Shown here piece after piece: positions 40,296 to 53,460 of a stretch of 64,000 bases of DNA. The translations under genes and the position numbers were made by a program. The stretch is taken from the NCBI RefSeq assembly GCF_000002995.4, contig NW_025062477.1, positions 2,250,001 to 2,314,000 of the forward strand, in the 5' to 3' direction. The DNA comes from Brugia malayi (lineage: Eukaryota > Nematoda > Chromadorea > Rhabditida > Onchocercidae). The notes under the pieces were generated by a model. The model had not been told where the DNA came from. It made no database searches and was given only the letters and a program-made list of their open reading frames with translations. The number at the start of each line of letters is the position of its first letter. Position 1 is the stretch's first letter.

Positions 40296-42330
40296 GGCCT
40301 CCTGGTATTCCCGGAAAGCCCGGAATTTGTCCAAAATGTCCAGTTGCTGAGAATTTTGAAATGCTTCGTAAAACGGAATGTCCAAAAGTTGAACCAATGC
40401 AATGTCCAACACAGATAACAGTTGACGATGAAGGCAGACCACGATACGCTGAACGTCAATTACCATATTTTGTTAGGGTGAATTGTTCTATCATTTATCT
40501 TTTTTTCATTTCTTAATTAGTTTGAAAAGAAAAATTTCAGAAATGGATGATAATATTGAAAGATTATTAACTTATGTCTTAAAAGTAAGATATTATTTTA
40601 ACAGATACTTCTAAATGATACCGATGTGTTACCGGAAATTGACAAATGTATTCGCATTTGTCTACCAAATATAACAATACCATCTGATATAGATATTCCA
40701 CCAACCAGCACCGAAATACCGTACATCGAAGGAGCAACAGCTCGTAAATTTTATTTTATGCAAAAATTTTTAACTTTTCAGCATTGAAATTATTGCAATT
40801 TCTCATTTTTGGTACTACGATATTCACTTTATTACTTATTTTAAAAATTTTCAATTATAGATTGTTACTTGGATGATGTTGGTAAACCAATATTTCATGC
40901 TCATTCTAATACTTATTTCGGATCATGGATGCGTGATGCTTATCCACAAAATGGAAAAGTATGCTAGCACTTTGCTTTCAAAAAAAAAAAAAATTTCAAA
41001 AAACAATGGTAATATTGGAAGAAATAATTTATTGATTGACTTCTCTGATTTTTTTTTTCCTTTACTATGAATTGAACATACTTTTTAAAATATATCATTG
41101 GCTAATTAAAGTATGAAAAAAAAAATATCATTGAATAATTAAAACATAATTTTTCTTAATACAACAAATAATTCGATTAAAGGATATGATGAAACGTTGG
41201 ATGACAAAACATTTTCAAGGTGACACAGTGGAGGAATATTTAGACGAAGGTGACATGCGAAGGCAACGCGCTTTTGTCACGTTAGTTTGTGACTCATATT
41301 TGAATCCAAACAACATAATAATAATAAAAAGAAGAAGAAGAAGGAGAATAAATAATAATATGTTAAAATACAAAAAAAAAAAAATAAGTGTATCATTGAC
41401 TTTTTGATTAGCTTTAGGTCAAAATATATTGATATAAGTACGTTCAACGCTACGAGCTACTTGGAAAAGTTTCAAAAAATAATTTAGAATAAAGATTTCT
41501 TTACCCAAAAATAAATTGATTTTTGGAGAATTGTTAGAAATAATTAAATTAATTTATCTAATTTAAATTTTAGTCATCATATGCCTTATCTATATGATGG
41601 AACAAATTTGATATTTTTCAATGGCTCAATATATTTCCATCGTGCTGGCACTCCTAAAATTGGCAAATATGAGTTAAGTTCAAAGGATTATAATGAAGTG
41701 CTAATTGATAAGCATGCAGCGCATAAAGGAAATAATGTAAGTTACTTTCATTTAAAAAAAATCTATGGGTATTTTTCAAAAAATTTTCTCAAACTTTTTA
41801 TAAAATTTTTTCACAGTATTTTTTAAAATTTGAGAAATTTAATATGAAAAATTTCTAGTACTTATTTAACTTATCGATGAATTATTTCGATTTGGCTGTA
41901 GATGAGAATGCTTTATGGGTACTGTTTCATTATGAGGATGAAGAGTACTTATCAGTGGCTAAATTAGACATTAGCAATTTAACAATCTATGAAACTTGGA
42001 ATTTAACTTTGATTAATCATACCGAAGTGGCGAATGGTTTTGTCGTATGTGGCGTACTGTATTTGGTTTGTTTAAATTTTATATTAAAATTGTTTGTTTT
42101 TTTTTTTTTTCGCGAATTATTGTTGAAAATGAAAGAATGGTAAGCTAATATTTGAAGACTTTGATAATGAAATATAACCATTAGTAGCATTTTTCATTTA
42201 AAACTTTTTTTTGCAGGTAAGAAGTTCATATGATTTAAAAAGTGAAATAGCAATTGCATATGATCTCTATCGTAACAAATATCGTGAACCAAATATTCAT
42301 TGGATTAATTATATTTATTGGATTAATTAG
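40296..42330 (+). CDS. Collagen-stub plus olfactomedin-domain protein, UNC-122/gliomedin-like, C-terminally truncated, 5' incomplete
   Basis: Seven phase-consistent exons: 40296-40477, 40605-40743, 40861-40958, 41183-41280, 41574-41736, 41859-42065, 42217-42330, giving about 333 residues. Exon 1 starts with collagen triplets (GPPGIPGKPG) and CPKCP. From exon 3 on, an olfactomedin domain is clear: CYLDDVGKPIF, FGSWMRDAYP, LYDGTNLIFFNGSIYFHR, a YFDLAVDENALWVLF stretch, LSVAKLD, and the hallmark NGFVVCGVLYLV, whose Cys normally pairs with the early Cys (here HCY). N-glycosylation sequons occur (NGS, NLT, NHT). Family members continue about 40-50 residues beyond the YDL motif with a last propeller blade; here the frame ends 25 residues later at TAG after IHWINYIYWIN. 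Nematode UNC-122 and vertebrate gliomedin are type II membrane proteins with collagen and olfactomedin parts; that role is inferred. Upstream exons were not found, so the start is unknown. Confidence 0.8.
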
Positions 42331-43300
42331 AAAAAAGACATAATTTGAACTTAATTGAACATTTTCTATGCTCTGTATGGGCACTGGTCACATTAGGTGT
42401 GGTCATTTTTCAACTTAAATAATTTTAATAATTAAGTTTTAAACATTATTTTATTAAAATTAATTAAATTTTTAAACAGTGATAGTTTTAAATCATTTTT
42501 GCAATTAAAAATAAATTTTAATTCAAATTTAAAATATTAATATTAAAAAAATGTTGCAAATTGTATTGGTTTTTGTATATAGAACTAAAAAATAAGTTCT
42601 TGTATTAGCAAATTTCAATTTAATTAAGTGTTTAAACAACTAAATAATATAAGTTAATTTGAAAAAAGACATAATTTGAACTTAATTGAACATTTTCTAT
42701 GCTCTGTATGGGCACTGGTCACATTAGGTGTGGTCATTTTTCAACTTAAATAATTTTAATAATTGAGTTTTAAACATTATTTCAGCATTAAAATTTTTTA
42801 AATTTTTAAACAGTGAGAGTTTTAAAATATTCTCGGAATTAAAAACAAATTTTAATTCAAATTTAAAACGTTAATATTAAAAAAATGTTGCAAATTGTAT
42901 TGGTTTTTGTATATAGAACTAAAAAATAAGTTCTTGTATTAGCAAATTTCAATTTAATTAAGTGTTTAAACAACTAAATAATATAACTTAATTTGAACTT
43001 AATTTAATATTTTCTATGCTCTGTATGGGAACTGGTCACATTCGGTGTGGTCATTTTTCAACTTAAATAATTTTAATAATTGAGTTTTAAACATTATTTC
43101 AGCAGCAAAATTAATTAAATTTATAAATAGTGATAGTTCTAAATCACTCTTTCAATTAAAGTTAATTTTTAATTCAAATTTAAACTTTTGATATTAAGAA
43201 AATGATGCAATTTGTATTAGTTTTTGTATATAGAACTTAAAAATAAGTTCTGTTATTTGCAAATTTCAATTCAATTAAATGTTTAAACTACTAAAGAATT
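42330..43300. repeat. Three-copy tandem repeat of about 317-331 bp
   Basis: Copies begin near 42330, 42661 and 42978 (GAAAAAAGACATAATTTGAAC in the first two). The best-conserved block is TCTATGCTCTGTATGGG followed by ACTGGTCACATT and GGTGTGGTCATTTTTCAACTT, present in all three. The array starts at the last base of the olfactomedin stop codon. Confidence 0.9.
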
Positions 43301-44643
43301 TTATGTGTAATGATTGTTAACGAATAAAAATTATAAAAATAGATTCATTCTCAACAGATTCGTTTATACAAACTCCAAGTCACAACCAAAAAAAAGTTTT
43401 CTAACAAAGGCCTATACTTTTGGATCTAAAATTCTTGGATTTGTTATTGTTTTCCTTGGATTTCTTTGATGAGTAATCTTTATGCATTTTATATGTTTTA
43501 TTTCTCACAGAAATTTTATGGTATCCTTGGATTATAGTAATTTTAGTTTTATTTATAGTTTCTTACAGCAAATTTTTCTTTGATTTTTCTTTATTGGAAT
43601 AATGCTTAATTCATTATTTACGAATAACTAATGAAGTATTCATCAGAGTATGTAATTTAAAAATTTTCCAAAAAATTAATCTCAGAATTAGCAACTAAGA
43701 TAGAAAATATTTTCTAAGTATATACCTTATTTTTATTTAATATTAAAATTATTGCAAGAAATAAACTTCATACATAATCGGGAATTGAATTTAGATGAAA
43801 TACTTACTGGTCGAATTTTGTTGAAGAGTTGAATTCAATGCTACTGTAAATTTCTAATTTTTAATTTTTTCATTTGTGATACTCTTTATTGAACTTAATG
43901 AGAATAATCAAACATTAGAAGATGTTTAAGCTAACAGTAGCAAAAGTCTTCAAAAATAACAGAGCTTAAAATTTTTGGACAAAAAAGAAAGATGAAATTA
44001 ATTTCAACTTATAATCAGAATATGTCCGATTATATCGTATTGCATTGAATCATTCGTATATTGTAAATAAATAATTTTGCTTTCAGAATTTCATTTATAC
44101 TAAATTAATTTTTATAATACAGCGAAATATTTCATTAATTAAAAAATTATTCATTCTGTAAAAGTTTAATTTCAGAGATTATTAGTGCAAAATATTATCA
44201 CAGATGCGCTAATTAATTAACTAATTAATTCTTCAATACGCTGTCGATTGCAATAATCGCAGATAATTCTTTGAAATGAATTTTAAATATTTCAGTTATT
44301 CCATCTTCCATTATTTATACAACAAATTTTACGGGAAATAAAATTATTGTAATGAGGAAGTGTGAATGATTTGCAACGTTTAATTTAACAATGTAGAATT
44401 AAAAATTCATAATGATTTATAATTTTTCATAAATTTTATTTTAAATTCAGTGGAAGAATTCTTTCTTCTAAATGAAGTTTGTAAAAACGTTTATTAACAA
44501 TCATTTCTTTAAAAAGGTTCTAAATTTGCCATAAAATAATGGGTATAAGAAAAGAATTATAATTTTCATTTAAATTCATCCAGAAAAAACAAAAAAATTG
44601 AATTATGAAAATAAATCGAATTGTTGAAAAAGGAGAATAATTT

Positions 44644-44727
44644 TAGATTGTTTCATTTAATTTTATTATGTGATCGGATGAATAAAATACAGAAAGTATT
44701 TTCTTTAAAATTAAATGAAACAATCTA
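44644..44727. repeat. Perfect 22 bp inverted repeat with 40 nt spacer
   Basis: The left arm 44644-44665 (TAGATTGTTTCATTTAA...) and right arm 44706-44727 are exact complements. No ORF spans them. It resembles a small foldback element or a long hairpin transcript. Confidence 0.85.
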
Positions 44728-45075
44728 TACAAATGGTTAGCCAAGTAATCAAATAGAAACAATGCAAATATGTCAAATGAGCCAAATGTTTAGCCACGAA
44801 GAAAAAAAAAAGTTATATCGAATAAAATTTAAAATTTCTTAAACTTGATTTTCATTTTCAATTTTTTTTACACCGTGACTGGTAATTTGATATTGGTACA
44901 TTTTAGATAGTTGGCATTTATTGGCCAACAAAAAAAAAAAAAGAAAAAAAAATTGAGCAGAGCAGTTCAACTATAAACTCTACTATACGTACCAATAGCT
45001 CTAAAAAATTCCATAAACTAATTTAGGATAAAATTCTCTGATATTTCCCACATTTATCATTATAATAAAACCGGA

Positions 45076-45210
45076 TTAAAGTACTTTCTGAAACGATACA
45101 ATCAAGCTAATTAATCCGAATTTCCTTGTCGAGCAATGACTTTCGACAAGAGAATACAAATATGCACTAATAGTACCAAAAGCATCATCGATACTTCTCA
45201 AAATACCTAA
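45076..45210 (-). other. Possible terminal exon or gene fragment, 44 codons
   Basis: After an acceptor-like CATCATAG, a minus-strand frame runs 44 codons to TAA with protein-like composition (RSIDDAFGTISAYLYSLVES..., then a hydrophobic FGLISLIVSF). Its GC content looks higher than its surroundings. The same frame is open for at least 15 codons upstream of the TAG. No partner exon was found and the family is not recognised. Confidence 0.2.
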
Positions 45211-47336
45211 CTATGATGCTGATAAGTCTTGTATTTTTGCATAAGCAACGGTTATCCGAAAAAAAAAAAAAAAAATGACAAAAAATGCTATTTTTAATTC
45301 ATAATTTTAATCATTCTATGTTTATAAATTACTGTTATTATTTCATTTCATTTTTTTTCTTTTCGAATAATTTTAAAAACTTCCAAAGCATATCAACAAA
45401 TAAAAGTAGAAATTGATTTTATTAATTGTATTTAGCAAAATTTCTCGAAAGAAAAAGAGTACGCCATCAAATCTAAGCACAGTCATATACAATTAAGTAA
45501 AATAATATAGGCCATTTGACAAATGTATGTTGAACGAAAACCTGGATATTTCTTGCAAGATTCAATCTTTCTTGTTTGTCTGAAAAATTTCAAAGTCTCA
45601 AATTAGTTCAAATAATAATTAAACATTAAACAAATGTTGTTTGTTTCGTTTAGAAAAAAAAATGCTGCTTAATTAAGTAGTTAATTTTTTCAATTACTTA
45701 GATAGGATTATGAAAAAGGAAAGATGTTGTTGTTGTTGTTGTACTGAAAAAAATAAAAAAGAATAACTTTGGGAAGAAAAAACATTCAAACAAATTGATC
45801 ATTGATTGAATTAATTAATCTTTTCTTTATTAATTATTCACTCATCATAATTCTTTCACTTATACATCCTATCAAATCTCTCTTCTCTCTCTCTCGCGAT
45901 ATGTCTTAATTAGCCATATCTTATCACTAATCACTAATTCATACTGGATGATAATTTTTATTTCTTGTTTGCCATTAATTATTGCAAAGTGCATAAAAAC
46001 AGTGATAAAAGATTAATAATTAAGTAATTTGGTATTACTAAATACAATTAATAAAACCAATTTGTATTCTCAAATTTTGCTAATTTTTTCACTCGAATAC
46101 AAACTATTCAATTCATCAATGATCATTGAATTCGTTAATATCTGTAACTTCTTTACATTTATAAATATTCGCTGTGAATAATTTTCATTTTTGAAAGTAC
46201 TAATATGAACCAAATTGATTATAATTGTGATGATTAAGTCTCCTGACGCACAGGTGGCACGTTTGATTTCACGTTGTGATCAATAAATGAAGGTCACATT
46301 CAGGTTACTTTTGCAGATTTGCAGATTGCTCTCCTCCTTATAAAATTGATTTAATCAGCAAAATCATTTCATCATATCTATCTATTTGACATATAAATTA
46401 ATTTTAAAAATCATTCCTTAGAAAATAATTTTTTTTTCTGCTTCATAATTTTTAGTATTTATTTTATCAGTCATTTCAGAAAATACTTAAAGTAACTTAC
46501 TTTCAGTTAATCAGAAGAAATAATTGATGTTATTGCAATAAGGTCATGTGACACGATCATGTTAAACGCCGTTTCACTCTTGATAGCTATAAAAATCCCT
46601 TGCTACTTTGCCTCTAAATTTCTTCTTTTTTAAAACATTCAAAGAATAGATATGGAGTAATTTAATAAATGAAATAAGGATAGATCTAAAATCTAAAAGT
46701 CAAACTACGTATCTCACATGATTCGATTGGAATGATTTATTTCACATTTCTTAAGTTAAACCAATCAACATTAATTCATTTCAAGCAATTAATAAATACT
46801 ATCGGCAGTGAAGTTTTAAATGGAATAATCACTAATAATTTAAATATTCTTTTAACCTAATTTACATTTGTTGACGTTGAGGAGCACTACTGGTTCACCA
46901 AACATCATCACTATGTTTCATTATGCAACTTGCTTCACTGAAATTTATCGTGGATTCAGTTAATTAAAATCAGCATTTCAATAATTAACCAATTTTAATT
47001 CACTTCGTTCCACTTAATTAATGTGTACCTCTTTTGAGGACTGTTAATGTCTTCAAGTCAATGCTAAGGTTTAAAAAGATCAATTTCATATTTAAGTTCA
47101 AATTTTTTAAATTCTTACTACTAGTAATTTTGCTTTTTCTATTATTTTTTAAAATCAAAATTTACTTTCATTAATAATTGCTAATAAATAAATTTACCAG
47201 GAGAGAATGACAAATCTCTTTTAGCAAGTTCGGATACTGCACAGTAAACTCTGATGATAACATATACTTCCATAAATACTGATAACGAATTCCATACTGC
47301 AAACAACTAGTCGAATTGATAATATCAGCTATAAAT

Positions 47337-50300
47337 AAAAAAGCATGCAATTAATAAGTGGTAAAGTTAAGAGAAAGCATGCAATAAGTGAAAGTTAATG
47401 TAGAAGTAGTCTAAAAAAAATACATGCATTAATATTGACAAAAACGAACTAATTAGTTAAAAAGAAAGTGATCAAAGTTAACAAAAAAGCATGCTTTAAT
47501 ATTAACAAAAATGAACTAAATAGATAAAAAAAAAGGTCATCAAAGTGGATAACAAGCATGCAGTGAGTGAAGTTAGCCAAAATTCATGCAAAAATAAAAT
47601 AAATAAAAAAGCATGCAAAGTAAAAAAAAAGGTAATTAAAATGAATAAGCATGCAATTAATAAACATTAAAATTAACAAAAAGCATGCAATTAATAAATA
47701 TTAAAGTTAACAAAAAACATGCAGTAAATAAAGTTAGCCAAAATTCATGCAAAAACAAAATTAGTAAAAAAGCATGGAATTAATAAACATTAAGATTAAC
47801 AAAAGTGCATGCAATTAATAATAGTAAAGTTAACAAAAAACATTCAGTAAATAAAGTTAGCCAAAATTCATGCAAAAACAAAATTAATAAAAAAGCATGG
47901 AATTAATAAACATTAAAATTAACAAAAAAGCATGCAAAGTATAAGCATGCAATTAATAAACATTAAATTTAACAAAAAAGCATGCAATTCATAAATAATA
48001 AAGTTAAAAAAAAACATGCAGTAAATAAAGTTAGCCAAAATTCATGCAAAAATAAAATAAATAAAAAAGCATGCAAAGTAAAAAAAAAGGTAATCAAAGT
48101 GAATAAGCATGCAGTTAATAAACATTAAAATTAACAAAAAAACATGCAATTAATAAATAGTAAAGTTAACAGAAAGCATGCAGTAAATAAAGTTAGTCAA
48201 AATTCATGCAAAAACAAAATTAATAAAAAAGCATTGAATTAATAAGCATTAAAATTAACCAAAAAGCATGCAATTAATAAACATTAAAATTAACAAAAAA
48301 GCATGCAATTCATAAATAGTAAAGTTAACAAAAAACATGCAGTAAATAAAGTTAGCCAAAATTCATGCAAAAATAAAATAAATAAAAAAGCATGCAGTTA
48401 ATAAATAGTAAAGTTAACAGAAAGCATGCAGTAAGTAAAGTTAGCAAAAATTCATGCAAAAACAAAATTAATAAAAAAGCATGGAATTAATAAACATTAA
48501 AATTAACAAAAAGCATGCAGTAAATAAAGTTAGCCAAAATTCATGCAAAAACAAAATTAATAAAAAAGCATGCAAAGTATAAGCACGCAATTAATAAACA
48601 TTAAAATTAACAAAAAAACATGCAATTAATAAATAGTGAAGTTAACAGAAGCATGCAGTGAGTAAAGTTAGCCAAAATTCATGCAAAAATAAAATAAATA
48701 AAAAAGCATGCAGTTAATAAACATTAAAATTTAAAATAAACAAAAAAGCATGCAATTAATAAATAGTAAAGTTAACAGAAGCATGCAGTGAGTAAAGTTA
48801 GCCAAAATTCATGCAAAAACAAAATTAATAAAAAAGCATGGAATTAATATACATTAAAATTAACAAAAAAGCATGCAATTAATAAACATTAAAATTAACA
48901 AAAAAGCATGCAATTCATAAATAATAAAGTTAAAAAAAAACATGCAGTAAATAAAGTTAGCCAAAATTCATGCAAAAATAAAATAAATAAAAAAGCATGC
49001 AAAGAAAAAAAAAAGGTAATTAAAATGAATAAGCATGCAATTAATAAACATTAAAAATAACAAAAAGCATGCAATTAATAAATAATAAAGTTAACAAAAA
49101 ACATGCAGTAAATAAAGTTAGCCAAAATTCATGCAAAAACAAAATTAATAAAAAAGCATGCAATTAATAAACATTAAAATTAACAAAAAAGCATGCAATT
49201 CATAAATAATAAAGTTGACAAAAAGCATGCAGTAAATAAAGTTAGCCAAAATTCATGCAAAAATAAAATAAATAAAAAATCATGGAATTAATAAACATTA
49301 AAATTAGCAAAAAAGCATGCAATTAATAAATAGTAAAGTTAACAAAAAACATGCAGTGAGTAAAGTTAGCCGAAATTCATGCAAAAATAAAATAAATAAA
49401 AAAGCATGCAAAGTAAAAAAAAGGTAATGAAAATGAGTAAGCATGGAATTAATAAACATTAAAATTAACAAAAAAGCATGCAATTAATAAATAGTAAAGT
49501 TAACAAAAAGCATGCAGTAAATAAAGTTAGCCAAAATTCATGCGAAAACAAAATTAATAAAAAAGCATGCAATTAATAAACATTAAAATTAACAAAAAGC
49601 ATGCAATTAATAAATAATAAAGTTAACAAAAAACATGCAGTAAATAAAGTTAGCCAGAATTCATGCAAAAACAAAATTAATAAAAAAGCATGGAATTAAT
49701 AAATAGTAAAGTTAACATAAAGCATGCAATAAATGAAGTAAGCCAAAATTCATGCAAAAACAAAATTAATAAAAAAGCATGCAAAGTAAAAAAAAAAGGT
49801 AATCAAAGTGAATAAGCATGCAGTTAATAGACATTAAAATTTACAAAAAGCATGCAATTAATAAAAAGTAAAGTTAACAAAAAACATGCAGTAAATAAAG
49901 TTAGCCAAAATTCATGCAAATACAAAATTAATAAAAAAGCATGGAATTAATAAATAGTAAAGTTAACAAAAAGCATGCAATAAATGAAGTAAGCCAAAAT
50001 TCATGCAAAAACAAAATTAATAAAAAAGCATGCAATTAATAAACATTAAAATTAACAAAAAGCATGCAGTAAATAAAGTTAGCCAAAATTCATGCAAAAA
50101 CAAAATTAATAAAAAAGCATGCAAAGTATAAGCATGCAATTAATAAACATTATATTTAACAAAAAAGCATGCAATTAATAAATAATTAAGTTAACAAAAT
50201 CATGTGGTAAATAAAGTTAGCGAAAATTCATGCAAAAACAAAATTAATAAGAAAGCATGCAATTAATAAACATTAAAATTAACAAAAAGCATGCAGTAAA

Positions 50301-53300
50301 TAAAGTTAGTCAAAATTCATGAAAAAATAAAATTAATAAAAAAGCATGGAATTAATAAACATTAAAATTGACAAAAGTGCATGCAATTAATATATAGTAA
50401 AGTTAACAAAAAGCATGCAGTAAATAAAGTTAGTCAAAATTCATGCAAAAACAAAATTAATAAAAAAGCATGCAAAGTAAAAAAAAAGGTAATTAAAATG
50501 AATAAGCATGCAATTAATAAACATTAAAATTAACAAAAAGAATGCAATTAATAAATAGTTAAGTTAACAAAAAGCATGCGGTAAATAAAGTTAGTCAAAA
50601 TTCATGCAAAATCAAAATTAGTAAAAAAGCATGGAATTAATAAACATTAAATTTAACAAAAAAGCATGCAATTAATAAATAGTGAAGTTAACAGAAGCAT
50701 GCAGTGAGTAAAGTTAGCCAAAATTCATGCAAAAATAAAATAAATAAAAAAGCATGCAAAGTAAAAAAAAAGGTAATGAAAATGATTAAGCATGCAATTA
50801 ATAAACATTAAAATTAACAAAAAAGCATGCAATTAATAAATAGTAAAGTTAACAGAAGCATGCAGTGAGTAAAGTTAGCCAAAATTCATGCAAAAATAAA
50901 ATAAATAAAAAAGCATGCAAAGTAAAAAAAAAAGGTAATTAAAATGAATAAGCATGCAATTAATAAACATTAAAAATAACAAAAAGCATGCAATTAATAA
51001 ATAATAAAGTTAACAAAAAACATGCAGTAAATAAAGTTAGCCAAAATTCATGCAAAAATAAAATTAATATAAAGGCATGAAATTAATAAGCATTAAAATT
51101 TACAAAAAAGCATGCAATTACTAAATAGTAAAGTTAACAGAAGCATGCAGTGAGTAAAGTTAGCCAAAATTCATGCAAAAATAAGATAAATAAAAAAGCA
51201 TGCAAAGTAAAAAAAAAAAGTTAACTAATGAATAGGCATGCAATTAATAAACATTAAAAATAACAAAAAGCATGCAATTAATAAATATTAAAGTTAACAA
51301 AAAACATGCAGTAAATAAAGTTAGCCAAAATTCATGCAAAAATAAAATAAATAAAAAATCATGGAATTAATAAACATTAAAATTAACAAAAAAGCATGCA
51401 ATTAATAAATAGTAAAGTTAACAGAAAACATGCAATTACTAAATAGTAAAGTTAACAGAAGCATGCAGTGAGTAAAGTTAGCCGAAATTCATGCAAAAAT
51501 AAAATAAATAAAAAAGCATGCAAAGTAAAAAAAAAGGTAATGAAAATGAATAAGCATGCAATTAATAAACATTAAAAATAACAAAAAGCATGCAATTAAT
51601 AAATAATAAAGTTAACAAAAAACATGCAGTAAATAAAGTTAGCCAAAATTCATGCAAAAATAAAATTAATATAAAGGCATGAAATTAATAAGCATTAAAA
51701 TTTACAAAAAAGCATGCAATTACTAAATAGTAAAGTTAACAGAAGCATGCAGTGAGTAAAGTTAGCCAAAATTCATGCAAAAATAAAATAAATAAAAAAG
51801 CATGGAATTAATAAATAGTAAAGTTAACATAAAGCATGCAATAAATGAAGTAAGCCAAAATTCATGCAAAAACAAAATTAATAAAAAAGCATGCAAAGTA
51901 AAAAAAAAAGGTAATCAAAGTGAATAAGCATGCAGTTAATAGACATTAAAATTTACAAAAAGCATGCAATTAATAAAAAGTAAAGTTAACAAAAAACATG
52001 CAGTAAATAAAGTTAGCCAAAATTCATGCAAAAACAAAATTAATAAAAAAGCATGGAATTAATAAATAGTAAAGTTAACAAAAAGCATGCAATAAATGAA
52101 GTAAGCCAAAATTCATGCAAAAACAAAATTAATAAAAAAGCATGCAATTAATAAACATTAAAATTAACAAAAAGCATGCAGTAAATAAAGTTAGTCAAAA
52201 TTCATGAAAAAATAAAATTAATAAAAAAGCATGGAATTAATAAACATTAAAATTGACAAAAGTGCATGCAATTAATATATAGTAAAGTTAACAAAAAGCA
52301 TGCAGTAAATAAAGTTAGTCAAAATTCATGCAAAAACAAAATTAATAAAAAAGCATGCAAAGTAAAAAAAAAGGTATTTAAAATGAATAAGCATGCAATT
52401 AATAAACATTAAAATTAACAAAAAGAATGCAATTAATAAATAGTTAAGTTAACAAAAAGCATGCAGTAAATAAAGTTAGTCAAAATTCATGCAAAAACAA
52501 AATTAGTAAAAAAGCATGGAATTAATAAACATTAAATTTAACAAAAAAGCATGCAATTAATAAATAGTGAAGTTAACAGAAGCATGCAGTGAGTAAAGTT
52601 AGCCAAAATTCATGCAAAAATAAAATTAATAAAAAAGCATGCAAAGTAAAAAAAAAGGTAATTAAAATGAATAAGCATGCAATTAATAAACATTAAAATT
52701 AACAAAAAGCATGAAGTAAATAAAGTTAGTCAAAATTCATGCAAAAATAAAATTAATAAAAAAGCATGGAATTAATAAACATTAAAATTAACAAAAAAGC
52801 ATGCAATTCATAAATAGTAAAGTTGACAAAAAACATGCAGTAAATAAAGTTAGCCAAAATTCATGCAAAAATAAAATAAATAAAAAAGCATGCAGTTAAT
52901 AAATAGTAAAGTTAACAAAAAGCATGCAGTAAATGAAGTAAGCCAAAATTCATGCAAAAACAAAATTAATAAAAAAGCATGCAAAGTAAAAAAAAAAGGT
53001 AATCAAAGTGAATAAGCATGCAGTTAATAGACATTAAAATTTACAAAAAGCATGCAATTAATAAATAGTAAAGTTAACAAAAAGCATGCAGTAAATAAAG
53101 TTAGCCAAAATTCATGCGAAAACGAAATTAATAAAAAAGCATGCAATTAATAAACATTAAGATTAACAAAAAGCATGCAGTAAATAAAGCTAGTCAAAAT
53201 TCATGCAAAAATAAAATTAATAAAAAAGCATGGAATTAATAAACATTAAAATTAACAAAAGTGCATGCAATTAATAAATAGTAAAGTTAACAAAAAGCAT

Positions 53301-53460
53301 GCATTTATTAAGTAATAAAAATGACAGAAAACATACAGTTAACTAAAAGTAGATGGAGATGCAAACTAAAACAAAAAAAGCATCCATCAATAATAATAAA
53401 AATGAACTAAGTAGTTAAAAAAAAGTATTATACAGTAAAAAGTTAGCGGAGAACATGCAT
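47337..53460. repeat. 6.1 kb composite satellite of GCATGC-containing units
   Basis: The array is built from short related units of about 26-38 bp, each starting with (G)CATGC or CATGG. The types are: CAATTAATAAACATTAAAATTAAC (about 34 bp), CAATTAATAAATAGTAAAGTTAAC (about 34 bp), CAGTAAATAAAGTTAGCCAAAATT (about 28 bp), CAAAAATAAAATAAATAAAAAA (about 26 bp) and CAAAGTA...GGTAATTAAAATGAATAA (about 38 bp). One full cycle is about 160-165 bp; order and unit number vary. Larger blocks are duplicated inside it. Units degrade at both edges (47337-47580 and 53300-53460). No ORF or terminal inverted repeat is seen. It is probably a satellite grown by unequal exchange. Confidence 0.95.

Larger units (their letters stand above)
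43301..47336. other. Intergenic region left of the satellite
   Basis: No recognised gene. It holds a 22 bp inverted repeat (44644-44727), a weak 44-codon minus-strand candidate (45076-45210) and a (GTT)n run at 45725-45742. Around 46230-46620 is a less AT-rich stretch with AGGTCA half-sites and a TATAAAAA, with no ORF after it. Confidence 0.45.

Noticed and set aside
46861..46940. Protein-like short plus frame (VDVEEHYWFTKHHHYV...)
   Set aside because: About 27 codons without start or acceptor and bounded by stops; frames of this length are expected by chance.
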